DNA from: UBA4408 sp002389785
GTDB lineage: Bacteria > Bacteroidota > Bacteroidia > UBA4408
DNA length: 64,000 bases
Assembly: GCA_035438985.1 (NCBI GenBank)
Contig: DAORJK010000003.1
Location: forward strand, 186,001-250,000
Direction: 5' to 3'
In this document: in pieces, positions 43,387 through 52,565 of the stretch
Numbering within the stretch: position 1 is the stretch's first letter
How the letters are laid out: each line of letters begins with the position of its first letter
The notes under the pieces: generated by a model
What the model saw: the letters and a program-made list of their open reading frames with translations, nothing else
Told to the model about the DNA's origin: nothing
Databases searched by the model: none
Translations under genes and position numbers: made by a program

Positions 43387-44424
43387 TTATTCTGGTTGAT
43401 TATCAAACAAACTTCCTCTATCGGCTTTGGGTATTTTTCCTAAATGCTTGTAAGCAAGCTCAGTTGCTTCACGTCCACGGGGAGTGCGCATTAAATAACC
43501 TTCCTGAATTAAAAAGGGTTCATAAACTTCTTCTATGGTTTCAGCTTCTTCACCTACTGCAGTTGCAATAGTTGTTATACCAACCGGACCTCCTTTAAAT
43601 TTATCAACAATGGCCAACAAGATGCGTATGTCCATTTCGTCTAAGCCATTTTTGTCGACATTTAAAGCTGTTAGCGCTATTTTGGCAATGGGCATATCAA
43701 TTTTTCCGCTACCTTTTATTTGAGCAAAGTCGCGTGTTCGCCGCAACAAAGCATTCGCTATTCGTGGTGTCCCTCGGCTTCTGCGTGCAATTTCGTAAGC
43801 TGCATTTTCATCTATTTCAACTTTCAAAATTTCACACGATCGCTGTACAATACCGGTAAGTAATTTTGAATCGTAATATTCCAAGCGTGAGTTTATTCCA
43901 AATCTGGCACGCAATGGAGATGTTAATAATCCTGATCGGGTGGTGGCTCCTATTAAAGTGAATGGGTTAAGATTAATTTGTACACTGCGTGCATTGGGAC
44001 CCGAATCAATCATAATGTCAATGCGGTAATCTTCCATTGCTGAATACAAATACTCTTCAACAACCGGACTAAGGCGATGTATTTCGTCAATAAACAATAC
44101 ATCATTCGTTTCAAGGTTGGTAAGCAATCCTGCTAAATCGCCCGGTTTATCGAGCACAGGACCGCTGGTGGTTTTAATGTTTACTCCCAAGTCGTTGGCT
44201 ATAATATTTGCTAAAGTGGTTTTACCTAATCCGGGAGGGCCATGTAATAAAACATGATCGAGTGATTCGCTTCTTTGTTTAGCAGCTTCAACAAATACAC
44301 GCAAGTTATCTACCACCTTGTGTTGACCCAAAAAATCATCGAACTGTGACGGGCGAAGTACTTTTTCAATGTCCTTTTCAGTATTTGAAAGTTGCTCGTT
44401 AGTAGGATCAAGATTGGGTGTCAT
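43387..44424 (-). CDS. ruvB: Holliday junction ATP-dependent DNA helicase RuvB
   Basis: AAA+ motor of the RuvAB complex, which drives branch migration of Holliday junctions. The start of the core, LRPSQFDDFLGQ, is followed by Walker A (GPPGLGKTT), Walker B (DEIHR), the sensor GATTRSGLLTSPLRARFG with its arginine finger, and RRSRGTPRIANALLRRTRDFA. A winged-helix domain ends the protein (EPFLIQEGYLMRTPRGREAT). The ATG at 44424 gives MTPNLDPTNEQL, 345 residues, normal for RuvB. ruvA and ruvC are not in the window. Confidence 0.97.
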   Translation of the reverse strand: MTPNLDPTNEQLSNTEKDIEKVLRPSQFDDFLGQHKVVDNLRVFVEAAKQRSESLDHVLLHGPPGLGKTTLANIIANDLGVNIKTTSGPVLDKPGDLAGLLTNLETNDVLFIDEIHRLSPVVEEYLYSAMEDYRIDIMIDSGPNARSVQINLNPFTLIGATTRSGLLTSPLRARFGINSRLEYYDSKLLTGIVQRSCEILKVEIDENAAYEIARRSRGTPRIANALLRRTRDFAQIKGSGKIDMPIAKIALTALNVDKNGLDEMDIRILLAIVDKFKGGPVGITTIATAVGEEAETIEEVYEPFLIQEGYLMRTPRGREATELAYKHLGKIPKADRGSLFDNQPE

Positions 44425-44575
44425 AGTTTTACTGCTTGTGGTTGTAAAAGTAATAATAATTGTGGCGCCAAGTTTCGTAATCCCAAAACAAAGCAAACTC
44501 CTTCGCATTTTTTTTGCATCGAATTATGGTTTTGAGAAATGATGTATATTCGATTTTATTCTAATACATTTTACA

Positions 44576-44953
44576 ATGAAAAGACTGCTCTGTGTTTGCT
44601 TGTTTTTTTCACTTAATAGTGGTGCTTTGTTCGCGCAAACAGAAGTAGCAGTCGACAGTATCAGTTTTGGCAGGGCAAGTTATTATCACGATAAATTTGT
44701 TGGCCGTAAAACTTCAAATGGTGAGGTTTTTTCGCAGCAAAAATTTACTGCTGCACATAAAACACTTCCCATGGGAACTTACGTTAAAGTTACAAATCTA
44801 AAGAACCGTGAAAGCGTAATAGTAGTAATCAACGATCGCTTACCTCCTCATTCAAAACGTACGATCGATTTAACAAAAGCGGCTGCGCGCGAATTAAAAA
44901 TGTTAAAGAGTGGAGTCGTTAAAGTGAGTTTGGAAATTGTTGAAAAACCTTGA
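44576..44953 (+). CDS. RlpA-like double-psi beta-barrel protein
   Basis: Secreted 125-residue protein. A signal peptide (MKRLLCVCLFFSLNSGALFAQ) is followed by GRASYYHDKFVGRKTSNGEVF, then FTAAHKTLPMGTYVKVTNLKN and VVINDRLPPHSKRTIDLTKAAA, the full RlpA double-psi barrel with its conserved Asp. RlpA of Pseudomonas is a lytic transglycosylase acting on denuded glycan strands at the septum; this short form lacks the SPOR domain, so the septal role cannot be assumed. A TACATTTT sequence lies four bases upstream of the start codon. Confidence 0.85.
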   Translation: MKRLLCVCLFFSLNSGALFAQTEVAVDSISFGRASYYHDKFVGRKTSNGEVFSQQKFTAAHKTLPMGTYVKVTNLKNRESVIVVINDRLPPHSKRTIDLTKAAARELKMLKSGVVKVSLEIVEKP

Positions 44954-44970
44954 TTGGCGTGTGTTTTCAA

Positions 44971-46059
44971 TTACAATACATCCCATTCACTTAAGGTAAA
45001 ATTCCAATTGGCAGCATTCATGACCTCGCTTTCGTTAGCAGAAACATTTTTACCCAATAAGTGAAGCGCCCGAGGATTCAGCCTTTCCGGTATTTTCACA
45101 AAACCACTTGTTTGAAAAAATTTAGAATTACTAGCGGATACAGAGGTGTAAAACAATCCTATTTTCTCGGTAAAATACTTTGCTGAATGCTTACGCAAAT
45201 GAACAATCAGCTGTGCAAAAGCTTCTGTAGAAATACTGGCAAAATCAAGAATAACAGCAGCCCTACTTCCTAACAAATCTTCTACTGATACAACTAAAAC
45301 TGCGACTGTTTTGTTATCTTTTACTGCTGTAAAAAAATAGGTTTTACCATGGGGCTTTTGCTCAAACCTCCAAGTTAAATAATTAAAATCGCGCGTTAGT
45401 TTGTTTTTAAAATTCCGGTTAAATTGCTCAAATACACCTACCATTTCAACATTCATTTTCTCTTCACAAAAAAAGCTATAACCTTTTTTTGATTTGGGTA
45501 TCCGAAGTGCATAAAGTAGGTCAAAAAAACCACCAACTAGTTTGTGCAATCCAGCAAACGACATTTTTGATGCAAGAATTGTTGCAGTAGATACTGGCAA
45601 AACATAGGTGCAAAAGGTTTCAATTTTCCGATAGCCATTATATTTAATAAAAGTATGTATGCTTTTTTTATTAGGAAAGGTATAAATAAAAGACACGTCA
45701 CTCTGCAGCAGCTGGGCAGTTGCATAATCGGCTAATTTGCGAAAAACACCTTTTCCCCGAGCTGCTTCACTTACGCCCACATCTTGAACCATGGCGAATT
45801 TTTTAGCTTCTCCGTTCAAGATGCCTTTATAAACCGGACAATGATAATATCCTAAAATTTGCTCTCCTTCTTTGCAAAGAAAAATATGGGCTTCGGCATG
45901 GGGCATAGCATAATATTTCCACCACCATTTAGAAAAGTCATATTTATCGGCATGCAATGAATCTCCATCGCGCAGCACTTTAGAAAGCAATGAAATTAAT
46001 TGCTCGCGGTCTTTTTCTTCAACCCTGCAAAATGTCAATTCCAATGCTGTTGATGACAT
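44971..46059 (-). CDS. GNAT-family acetyltransferase
   Basis: 362 residues. The N-terminal half is a GNAT domain: AHIFLCKEGEQILGYYHCPVY, then FAMVQDVGVSEAARGKGVFRKL, the acetyl-CoA loop (R/QxxGxG/A pattern, here ARGKGV), and TFPNKKSIHTFIKYNGY. The C-terminal half (about residues 180-362) looks like a second degenerate GNAT domain, as in FemAB-like or other double-domain transferases. It overlaps the upstream polysaccharide deacetylase gene by 41 bases, suggesting translational coupling and a shared role in glycan modification. Substrate unknown. Confidence 0.78.
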   Translation of the reverse strand: MSSTALELTFCRVEEKDREQLISLLSKVLRDGDSLHADKYDFSKWWWKYYAMPHAEAHIFLCKEGEQILGYYHCPVYKGILNGEAKKFAMVQDVGVSEAARGKGVFRKLADYATAQLLQSDVSFIYTFPNKKSIHTFIKYNGYRKIETFCTYVLPVSTATILASKMSFAGLHKLVGGFFDLLYALRIPKSKKGYSFFCEEKMNVEMVGVFEQFNRNFKNKLTRDFNYLTWRFEQKPHGKTYFFTAVKDNKTVAVLVVSVEDLLGSRAAVILDFASISTEAFAQLIVHLRKHSAKYFTEKIGLFYTSVSASNSKFFQTSGFVKIPERLNPRALHLLGKNVSANESEVMNAANWNFTLSEWDVL

Positions 46060-46876
46060 GTTTTTTTTCGTAATTTTTGATTACTTCCTTGAGTGTGCCA
46101 AACTTAAAATTATGCAACATCTTTTCGGTTGCCGGAAGAGTTTTATTTAGCCGTGTATAATGCGTAAACTGGGCCTTTCGCTCTAATTTTATTTTAGGAT
46201 GGCTCGGATCATACTCCCAGGGATGAATATAGAACATGGTGTATTTTCCCTTTTTGATGCGCTTATTTAACCCATTCCCGGTAAACGAATATGGAAACAA
46301 GCGAAAGTATGCCCCTCCTATTGCCCATCGTTTTCTTAAATACGAAAATGTTGAGACCGGAAACTCTATAATGTTGGCTTCTCTAATTCTAAAAATTTCA
46401 TCCGGACAAGTCGTAATACCATACCGCCATGTTTTAATTGGTGAAATAGAGCAATCAATTGTATAACCTTCTTCGGCCAAAATGGGTAGTGCCCATAAAC
46501 TCTTATTGGTAATAGAAAAAAAAGGGGCTCTAAAAGCCGTAACTTCTTGTGAAGTGAGGTCCTCAATAATGTGCTTGGTGTCGCGAATCTCTTTGCGAAA
46601 CTGCTGAGGTGAAAGGTTGTAAACTTTTTCGTGTGTATATCCGTGTGATGCAAGTTCATGGCCTGCTGCAGCAAGTCTTTTTATAAGTTCAGGATATTCC
46701 TTTGCCACCCAACCCAAGGTAAAAAATGTGCCTTTTACATTTTGTTTTTCTAATGCATCCAATAATGGGAATAGCCCCTTTTCGATGCGACGCTCATATT
46801 TATTCCACTGATTATACGGCAATTCAATACCTTGATACCAATCTTCAAAATCAACCGTAAACGCGTTTGTTATCAT
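46019..46876 (-). CDS. Polysaccharide deacetylase (DUF3473-type)
   Basis: NodB-type carbohydrate esterase 4 fold. Motif 1 is AFTVDFEDWYQG at the N-terminus (catalytic and metal Asp), motif 2 is GHELASHGYTHEK (metal-binding His residues), motif 3 is FRAPFFSITN, and a HPWEYDPSHP segment near the C-terminus is typical of the DUF3473 subgroup linked to exopolysaccharide gene clusters. No signal peptide, so it acts in the cytoplasm or on a lipid-linked glycan, as in that subgroup. It overlaps the downstream acetyltransferase gene by 41 bases and follows the small membrane protein gene by four. Confidence 0.85.
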   Translation of the reverse strand: MITNAFTVDFEDWYQGIELPYNQWNKYERRIEKGLFPLLDALEKQNVKGTFFTLGWVAKEYPELIKRLAAAGHELASHGYTHEKVYNLSPQQFRKEIRDTKHIIEDLTSQEVTAFRAPFFSITNKSLWALPILAEEGYTIDCSISPIKTWRYGITTCPDEIFRIREANIIEFPVSTFSYLRKRWAIGGAYFRLFPYSFTGNGLNKRIKKGKYTMFYIHPWEYDPSHPKIKLERKAQFTHYTRLNKTLPATEKMLHNFKFGTLKEVIKNYEKKHVINSIGIDILQG

Positions 46877-46880
46877 GTTG

Positions 46881-47105
46881 TTAATATACCACTAACCAAA
46901 TTAGTAATGACACGAGTACCAGCACAACCGCTTTTGCAATTTCTTTATACAGCTTTTTTTGTTTCACTTTTTTGGCTTGATCCTCGTCTTCTCTGTAATC
47001 CCTTATTCCTACTAGAAGAAGTAATATTCCAAGAAACAGGGGAATAAAAACCAACATTGGAACATGAAACATTCTCAGTAAAAACAACACTATGCAAGTT
47101 TTCAT
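46881..47105 (-). CDS. Hypothetical small membrane protein
   Basis: 74 residues with two hydrophobic segments (about 3-32 and 57-74) joined by a charged linker (RDYREDEDQAKKVKQKKLYK). Family not recognised. It is supported by its place: 14 bases after the large LTD-repeat protein gene and four bases before the deacetylase gene, all on the same strand. The ATG at 47105 is used; a start at 47072 (MFHVPM) is possible. Confidence 0.6.
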   Translation of the reverse strand: MKTCIVLFLLRMFHVPMLVFIPLFLGILLLLVGIRDYREDEDQAKKVKQKKLYKEIAKAVVLVLVSLLIWLVVY

Positions 47106-47119
47106 ACTATCTATGGCGC

Positions 47120-50100
47120 TTAAAGTTTAGCTCCCACAACACACGTTTTTTTATAGCTGTGAGTGTTACCATTTAAATCGAATACTTCCACTAAAATTAG
47201 ATATATGCCTATACGTGCCTTATCGCGTTCATCCGTTATACCATCCCACGAATAAGTTCCTGCATTTCCCCATAATTCGTTCTTAACGAGCGCCCGTATG
47301 AGTCTTCCGCGATCATCAAAAATAGTGATGCTGCCGGTATACCCGGGAACATCCGATTTGAAAGTTATATTAACTACATCTTGAAAACCATCGTTGTCGG
47401 GTGAAAATACCTCTGGTTCAACACTTACCTCATTGTGATTGTTACTGGCATTTTCACTGTATTGTGAATTGAGATATGCCGGAGTGCCGAAGCCTACATT
47501 TTGTGAAGCAGAGTGCCAATTGCTGGCATCCTGTGTGCTGCGATTAAAATCGATACGTTCTAACGAAACCCCTTTGCTGCTTACCAGTAATGGAAACTGC
47601 CAAGTATTGTAATAATGTAAGTCATCAATTATTTTTTGCTGCGGGGTACTTAATACAACGGTTCCATCGGTAATATTGAATGAGGGTATGCTACCCATTT
47701 GCCAAAACCCTTGGGGGTTTGTACTTGCATACTGTGATTTCACCACTTCACTATTTTCAGATAGCAATAAGTACCTATTGGGCAATAATCCATATCCTTC
47801 TATTGCGATTGTTGAAAGACTTTTTAATTCATTGGTAAGGGTGTCTTTTGCCGACAAAATTAATTGTGATAAATCAATTACTTTGTTTGATCGGTTATAT
47901 ATTTCCACATAATCGGTGCCACCACTAATTGGGTCGTATAAAATTTCATTTATCACCACGTCGTTAAATTCGGGTTCTTCCGGAAGCCCAAACGAAGCAC
48001 TGTTGAAGCTGCTGATTGAATTTCCGGCACAATCAGCAATAGCAGCGGATACTGTTACTGTATAAATTGTTTTTAGCCGCAACGTATCAGGCAACGCAAT
48101 GTTAACCTCTGTTGAATCCTCATTAACGGTGAATTGAGTGCCGGGCTGTAATACTATTCCGTTGTCGAAAGTATAATTGCCAATTGTAACTAATGCTGTG
48201 CGATTTACAGGTTCATCAAAAAATAATTTTACACTGGTTATGGAGGTGGTCACTGCGAGCAACAAGGAAGGTGCTTGTGTATCGTTAAAGATTCCGGCAA
48301 CCGAATTCGCTTGTGCAGGGGTGCCGCCGGAGGCATTTGTAGAAGCAATCCAATTGAGTTTATTGTTGCAAGTAAAGCTTTTGTCAATCAATTCAAGGCT
48401 CCATCCTCCTTCCTTTTTTGTTGAGTTGCGGTACCAGCTGTCTGAGTAATTTACATCATCAACAAGGCTTCCTGACTGATTTCTAAGAAAAAGGTGATCT
48501 CCGGTATTGTTCAAGGAAGGGAATGAACTTATACCCAATACTTGTAAATTGGCAGGGAAAAGAGCTTTCGATGCAATCGCACAAATTACCAACTCTGAGT
48601 CAGGAAATAATATAAAGTTGGGAATGTTGGCGGTGGTGTTGGCAACATCGTCGCGGATACTCCAATCACCAAGGTTTATCGGCGTGTTACTTCTATTATA
48701 CAATTCAATGTACTCGGTATTGGGCAATCCGGATGTTGCTGTTGGGCTTGAATAAATTTCGTTAATTACAACTTCCTTTCGTTTTGCAACAACAGGCGTG
48801 TAATACACAAAAACAGCGGTATTGGGATTTAATAAATTACCTGAACAATCGCCTAAATTTGAGGTGGTAACGGTATAGCTTTGTTGAGATTGCAAGTTGT
48901 TTGACAGTTGCAGAGTTACGCATAAATAATCTGCACTTGGAAGCACTGCAATTGGATTTCCTATTGACCCACTTATAACGTAATTGTTTGCAATAGCTAT
49001 TTGACCGGCATCCACTGCTTCACTAAAACAGAGCGTTACATGCAAGGAATCGAGTGCATATGTGCTAATAATGCTAGGCGATGTTAAATCCGGAGCGGTG
49101 GAATACACTGAGTTTTGAGAGCCCGGGGTTCCTCCACTCACTGAGTTTGATGCAATCCAGTTAAATGAAGGAGCACAGCTAATTGGAAGTTCAGGGTTAA
49201 TAAGTTCGAGGCTCCAACCCCCAACGGCCTTTTGCGCATCGCGATACCAAGCATCCGTGTAGGGCACTGAATCAATGATGGTTGAAAAATTGCTACGCAA
49301 ATAAATTTGATCACCGGTGTTGTTTAAAGAGGGAAATGAGCTAACCCCAAGTACATTGTTAAAAGCGCTAAACAATGCTACATTGCCGGTACTGCATAGT
49401 ACAACAAAAGAGTCGGGTTTTAAAATATAATTTCCAATGTTTGGCGTTGTGATGGTAATATCGTCACGGATGCTCCAATTGTTTAAGTCGATAGGATTAC
49501 CGCTTCGGTTATACAATTCAAGGTATTCGGCATTGGGTAAGGTGGATGAAATGCTAGGGCTTGCATAAATTTCGTTAATGACAATATCTTTGGGAGCGGC
49601 AACCACAGGTGCAAAGTAGGTGAAAGTTGCGGTATTGGGGAAAATAATATTTCCTGAGCAGTCGGCTAAATTGCTTATTGTTAGCGTGTTTGTTAGTTGA
49701 GAGACGAGCGCTGTAGGCAGGGTAAGGCTTATGCAAGTGAATGAATTGTAAGGCGAGAGGCTGGATGGATTACCAACACCATTGTTGATAGAATAGTTTT
49801 GATTATTGCTTAGTGTGGTTGCGTCTATGGCTTCAGTAAAACACACATTAATGTGAAAAGCATCTATCACTTGTATACCTGAAATGCCGGGCGCTGTAAT
49901 ATCCGGAGCATTGCTATACACTGAATTTTGTATTCCGGGCGTACCACCTGCAGCATTAACTGATGCTATCCAGTTACCGGCCGGAGCACAACTCAAAGGA
50001 GCATCAGGATTAATTAGTTCCAATGTCCAACCTCCTTGCGCTTTGTTTATATCCTGATACCAACTGTCTAAATAATGAACTGTATCGATTAGGGTACCTG

Positions 50101-51370
50101 TGTTACTTTTTAAAAAAATAGTATTCCCGGTGTTCACCAAGCTTGGGAAAGATGAAATACCATACACATTACTAAACGCCGAAAACAAGGGAAGGCTAGA
50201 TGAAGCACAAATGACAATAAACGAATCGGGTTGTAACAGTACACCGGGAAGGTTGGCTGGCGTTGCAGCCAAATTGTCGGCAATACTCCAACTACCAATG
50301 TTTATAGCATTGTTGCTTGCGTTATAAAATTCAAGAAATTCGGCATTGGGCAATCCTACAACCGGTGTAGGGTCGGCCATAATTTCGTTGATTTGTATGT
50401 CTTTGAAGCCCGGAACAAATGGAGCAACGTAAGTAAAGGGAAGCGTATCGGCAAGCAATAAATTTGCATTTAAATCGAGAATGCTATCAACAATCAACGT
50501 ATCGGTTACTCCTGAAACAAATGGCGTTGAAAAGGTTAAGTGCACCAAACTTGAATTTGTAGCATCGCGCAAAGCACTTGCAGCAAATCCAATTGTGTTG
50601 TTCACAAAGTAATGGGTTATAGTTTCGGCAGATGCGCTGTCAACCGCTTCTGTAAAAGTAACATCAAGTTGCGTTGACGATAGCACATTGAGGGAACTAA
50701 GCTCCGGAGGTGTAAGATCTATTTGAAGAGAATCAACACTAAAATCATCGTAAAAAAACTTATTTGCATTACTCGAAGTGTAAGTTGTTGCCACTCCAAA
50801 AAATGCAGCGTTAGTAAAACCGGCTTCTGTTCCACTTGCTTCTTGCGTGTAATTGGTACCGCCGTTTGCATCCACATAAAGTGTCCAAAGCCCACTTGGG
50901 TCGCGTGTTACTTTAACTCCAACAGCAAAAGATGCCGCAATTTGAGCATTGATACCCCTTGCAACCGAAGTGCTCACAGTTCCGCTTTGCTTAAACAATT
51001 CAATAGCGTCGTTACTCAAAGCCTCGCCAAATTGCAAGTAGTATCCATTTAGCGGTCCTTCAAGGTTGGCTTGATCTGAAAACAAATAAACCCTTCCAAA
51101 GTTACTCGCCGAACCTGCAAACGTTTGTTTCACGTACATTTTCCATTCAACGGTATTTACTAAGGGTAAAGCTAGACTGGTGGATAAAAAAGAACTGTTG
51201 TTTCCGGTGCTGTTAAGTTGTAACTGCTGAGTTGTATTCACCGTAAATTCAGCAGCATCACCTGACCATACGGGATTGGCAGAAAAGTCACCATCGTTAA
51301 AATTGTCGTGAACCTGGGCCTTTAGAATAAATGGTAAAAGTGAGAAAAGTAAAATAAAAATACGAGTCAT
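47120..51370 (-). CDS. Large secreted protein with four lamin-tail (LTD) modules and gliding-associated C-terminus
   Basis: A protein of 1416 residues from the ATG at 51370 (signal MTRIFILLFSLLPFILKAQ). An N-terminal beta-sandwich-like region (about 22-235) is followed by four modules of about 270 residues, each starting with an Ig-like part (DxxxPxLxSLxVLDSxxLxVxFSEAVD pattern) and then an LTD domain: about 323 (QINEIMADP), 593 (VINEIYASP), 863 (VINEIYSSP) and 1135 (VINEILYDP). Each LTD ends with GGTPGxxNSVYS. The C-terminus (about 1313-1416, VEPEVFSPDNDGFQD) is the FlgD-like/gliding-associated domain used in T9SS cargo. Likely surface or secreted protein; LTD domains can bind DNA or ligands, but no role can be assigned. 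It shares the divergent region with asd. Confidence 0.85.
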   Translation of the reverse strand: MTRIFILLFSLLPFILKAQVHDNFNDGDFSANPVWSGDAAEFTVNTTQQLQLNSTGNNSSFLSTSLALPLVNTVEWKMYVKQTFAGSASNFGRVYLFSDQANLEGPLNGYYLQFGEALSNDAIELFKQSGTVSTSVARGINAQIAASFAVGVKVTRDPSGLWTLYVDANGGTNYTQEASGTEAGFTNAAFFGVATTYTSSNANKFFYDDFSVDSLQIDLTPPELSSLNVLSSTQLDVTFTEAVDSASAETITHYFVNNTIGFAASALRDATNSSLVHLTFSTPFVSGVTDTLIVDSILDLNANLLLADTLPFTYVAPFVPGFKDIQINEIMADPTPVVGLPNAEFLEFYNASNNAINIGSWSIADNLAATPANLPGVLLQPDSFIVICASSSLPLFSAFSNVYGISSFPSLVNTGNTIFLKSNTGTLIDTVHYLDSWYQDINKAQGGWTLELINPDAPLSCAPAGNWIASVNAAGGTPGIQNSVYSNAPDITAPGISGIQVIDAFHINVCFTEAIDATTLSNNQNYSINNGVGNPSSLSPYNSFTCISLTLPTALVSQLTNTLTISNLADCSGNIIFPNTATFTYFAPVVAAPKDIVINEIYASPSISSTLPNAEYLELYNRSGNPIDLNNWSIRDDITITTPNIGNYILKPDSFVVLCSTGNVALFSAFNNVLGVSSFPSLNNTGDQIYLRSNFSTIIDSVPYTDAWYRDAQKAVGGWSLELINPELPISCAPSFNWIASNSVSGGTPGSQNSVYSTAPDLTSPSIISTYALDSLHVTLCFSEAVDAGQIAIANNYVISGSIGNPIAVLPSADYLCVTLQLSNNLQSQQSYTVTTSNLGDCSGNLLNPNTAVFVYYTPVVAKRKEVVINEIYSSPTATSGLPNTEYIELYNRSNTPINLGDWSIRDDVANTTANIPNFILFPDSELVICAIASKALFPANLQVLGISSFPSLNNTGDHLFLRNQSGSLVDDVNYSDSWYRNSTKKEGGWSLELIDKSFTCNNKLNWIASTNASGGTPAQANSVAGIFNDTQAPSLLLAVTTSITSVKLFFDEPVNRTALVTIGNYTFDNGIVLQPGTQFTVNEDSTEVNIALPDTLRLKTIYTVTVSAAIADCAGNSISSFNSASFGLPEEPEFNDVVINEILYDPISGGTDYVEIYNRSNKVIDLSQLILSAKDTLTNELKSLSTIAIEGYGLLPNRYLLLSENSEVVKSQYASTNPQGFWQMGSIPSFNITDGTVVLSTPQQKIIDDLHYYNTWQFPLLVSSKGVSLERIDFNRSTQDASNWHSASQNVGFGTPAYLNSQYSENASNNHNEVSVEPEVFSPDNDGFQDVVNITFKSDVPGYTGSITIFDDRGRLIRALVKNELWGNAGTYSWDGITDERDKARIGIYLILVEVFDLNGNTHSYKKTCVVGAKL

Positions 51371-51378
51371 TCCTTCAT

Positions 51379-51407
51379 TTGCTTGATGTGTAAATATAGT
51401 ATTTTTG
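51379..51407 (+). promoter_or_regulatory. Bacteroidota-type promoter for asd
   Basis: TTG at 51379-51381 and TATTTTTG at 51400-51407 are 18 bases apart, matching the consensus. Transcription would begin near 51412, with a leader of about 33 bases before the ATG at 51445. Confidence 0.7.
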
Positions 51408-51444
51408 CGAAAGATAAAAGTTCCAACTAAAAAAAACAATCACT

Positions 51445-52437
51445 ATGAAAGTTGCAGTTGTAGGTGCCACGGGCTTGGTAGGCAGTAAGATGATGAACAT
51501 CCTTGAAGAAAGAGGTTTTGCTATTAGCGAATTTATACCCGTTGCTTCTTCCAAAAGTGTAGGAACTAACGTTCGTTTTTCAGGTAAAGAATACGAAGTA
51601 GTTTCAATGGAGAATGCCATTTCTCGCAAACCGCACCTGGCCCTTTTTTCTGCCGGTGGCAGCACCTCATTAGAGGGGGCGCCAAAATTTGCTGCTGTAG
51701 GTACTACTGTTATTGATAATTCGAGTGCATGGCGAATGGATTCGACAAAAAAATTAATTGTTCCTGAAATCAATGCTTCCGAACTAAGCCATTTTGATAA
51801 AATTATTGCAAATCCTAATTGTTCGACAATTCAAATGGTAATGGCTTTAGCGCCTTTGCATTGGAAATATAAAATTAAGCGTATCGTTGTTTCAACTTAT
51901 CAATCGGTAACGGGGACTGGAGTTAAAGCAGTTGCACAATTAATGAATGAGCGCAATGGTGTTGAGGGAGAAAAAGCCTATCCTTATAAAATTGATTTAA
52001 ATGTACTACCGCAGATTGATGTTTTTACTGACAATGGGTACACAAAAGAAGAAATGAAAATGGTGAATGAAACCCGAAAAATTTTGGGCGATAGTAGTAT
52101 TCAAATAACCTCAACTACGGTGCGAATTCCGGTAATTGGGGGTCATTCAGAAAGCGTAAACGTAGAATTTCATACTGATTTTGAGCTTCCTGAGGTGCTA
52201 ACATTGTTGAAGAATTTTAATGGGGTGGAGGTACAAGACGATATTTCACAACTGCTATATCCAATGCCCATAAATGCCCACAATCGAGATGAAGTATTTG
52301 TAGGGCGCTTGCGTCGCGATGAATCGCAAGCTAATACACTAAACCTATGGATTGTTTCAGACAATTTGCGAAAGGGCGCTGCAACGAATGCGGTACAAAT
52401 TGCAGAGTACTTAGTTCAAAAAGGTATACTAAAATAG
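51445..52437 (+). CDS. asd: Aspartate-semialdehyde dehydrogenase
   Basis: Reduces aspartyl-4-phosphate to aspartate semialdehyde with NADPH, in the pathway to lysine, diaminopimelate, threonine and methionine. The N-terminus VAVVGATGLVGSKMM is the NADP-binding loop, AGGSTS lies in the second loop, IANPNCSTIQMVMAL holds the catalytic Cys, and GGHSESVNVEF the catalytic His. Length (330 aa) fits. Its promoter is well matched, and it reads away from the LTD-repeat protein gene. Its product is an indirect source for methionine, the substrate of MetK. Confidence 0.96.
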   Translation: MKVAVVGATGLVGSKMMNILEERGFAISEFIPVASSKSVGTNVRFSGKEYEVVSMENAISRKPHLALFSAGGSTSLEGAPKFAAVGTTVIDNSSAWRMDSTKKLIVPEINASELSHFDKIIANPNCSTIQMVMALAPLHWKYKIKRIVVSTYQSVTGTGVKAVAQLMNERNGVEGEKAYPYKIDLNVLPQIDVFTDNGYTKEEMKMVNETRKILGDSSIQITSTTVRIPVIGGHSESVNVEFHTDFELPEVLTLLKNFNGVEVQDDISQLLYPMPINAHNRDEVFVGRLRRDESQANTLNLWIVSDNLRKGAATNAVQIAEYLVQKGILK

Positions 52438-52565
52438 TTTTTTTGTCGGAAACTTTTCTTGTAATTGTTAACTTTTTTCTATTGTTATTCAACAATTACT
52501 TATATTTTTTTTGTTGTTTTGTCGGAAATTAGTACCCCTGTTTTTACTTTCATCGACAACCACGA

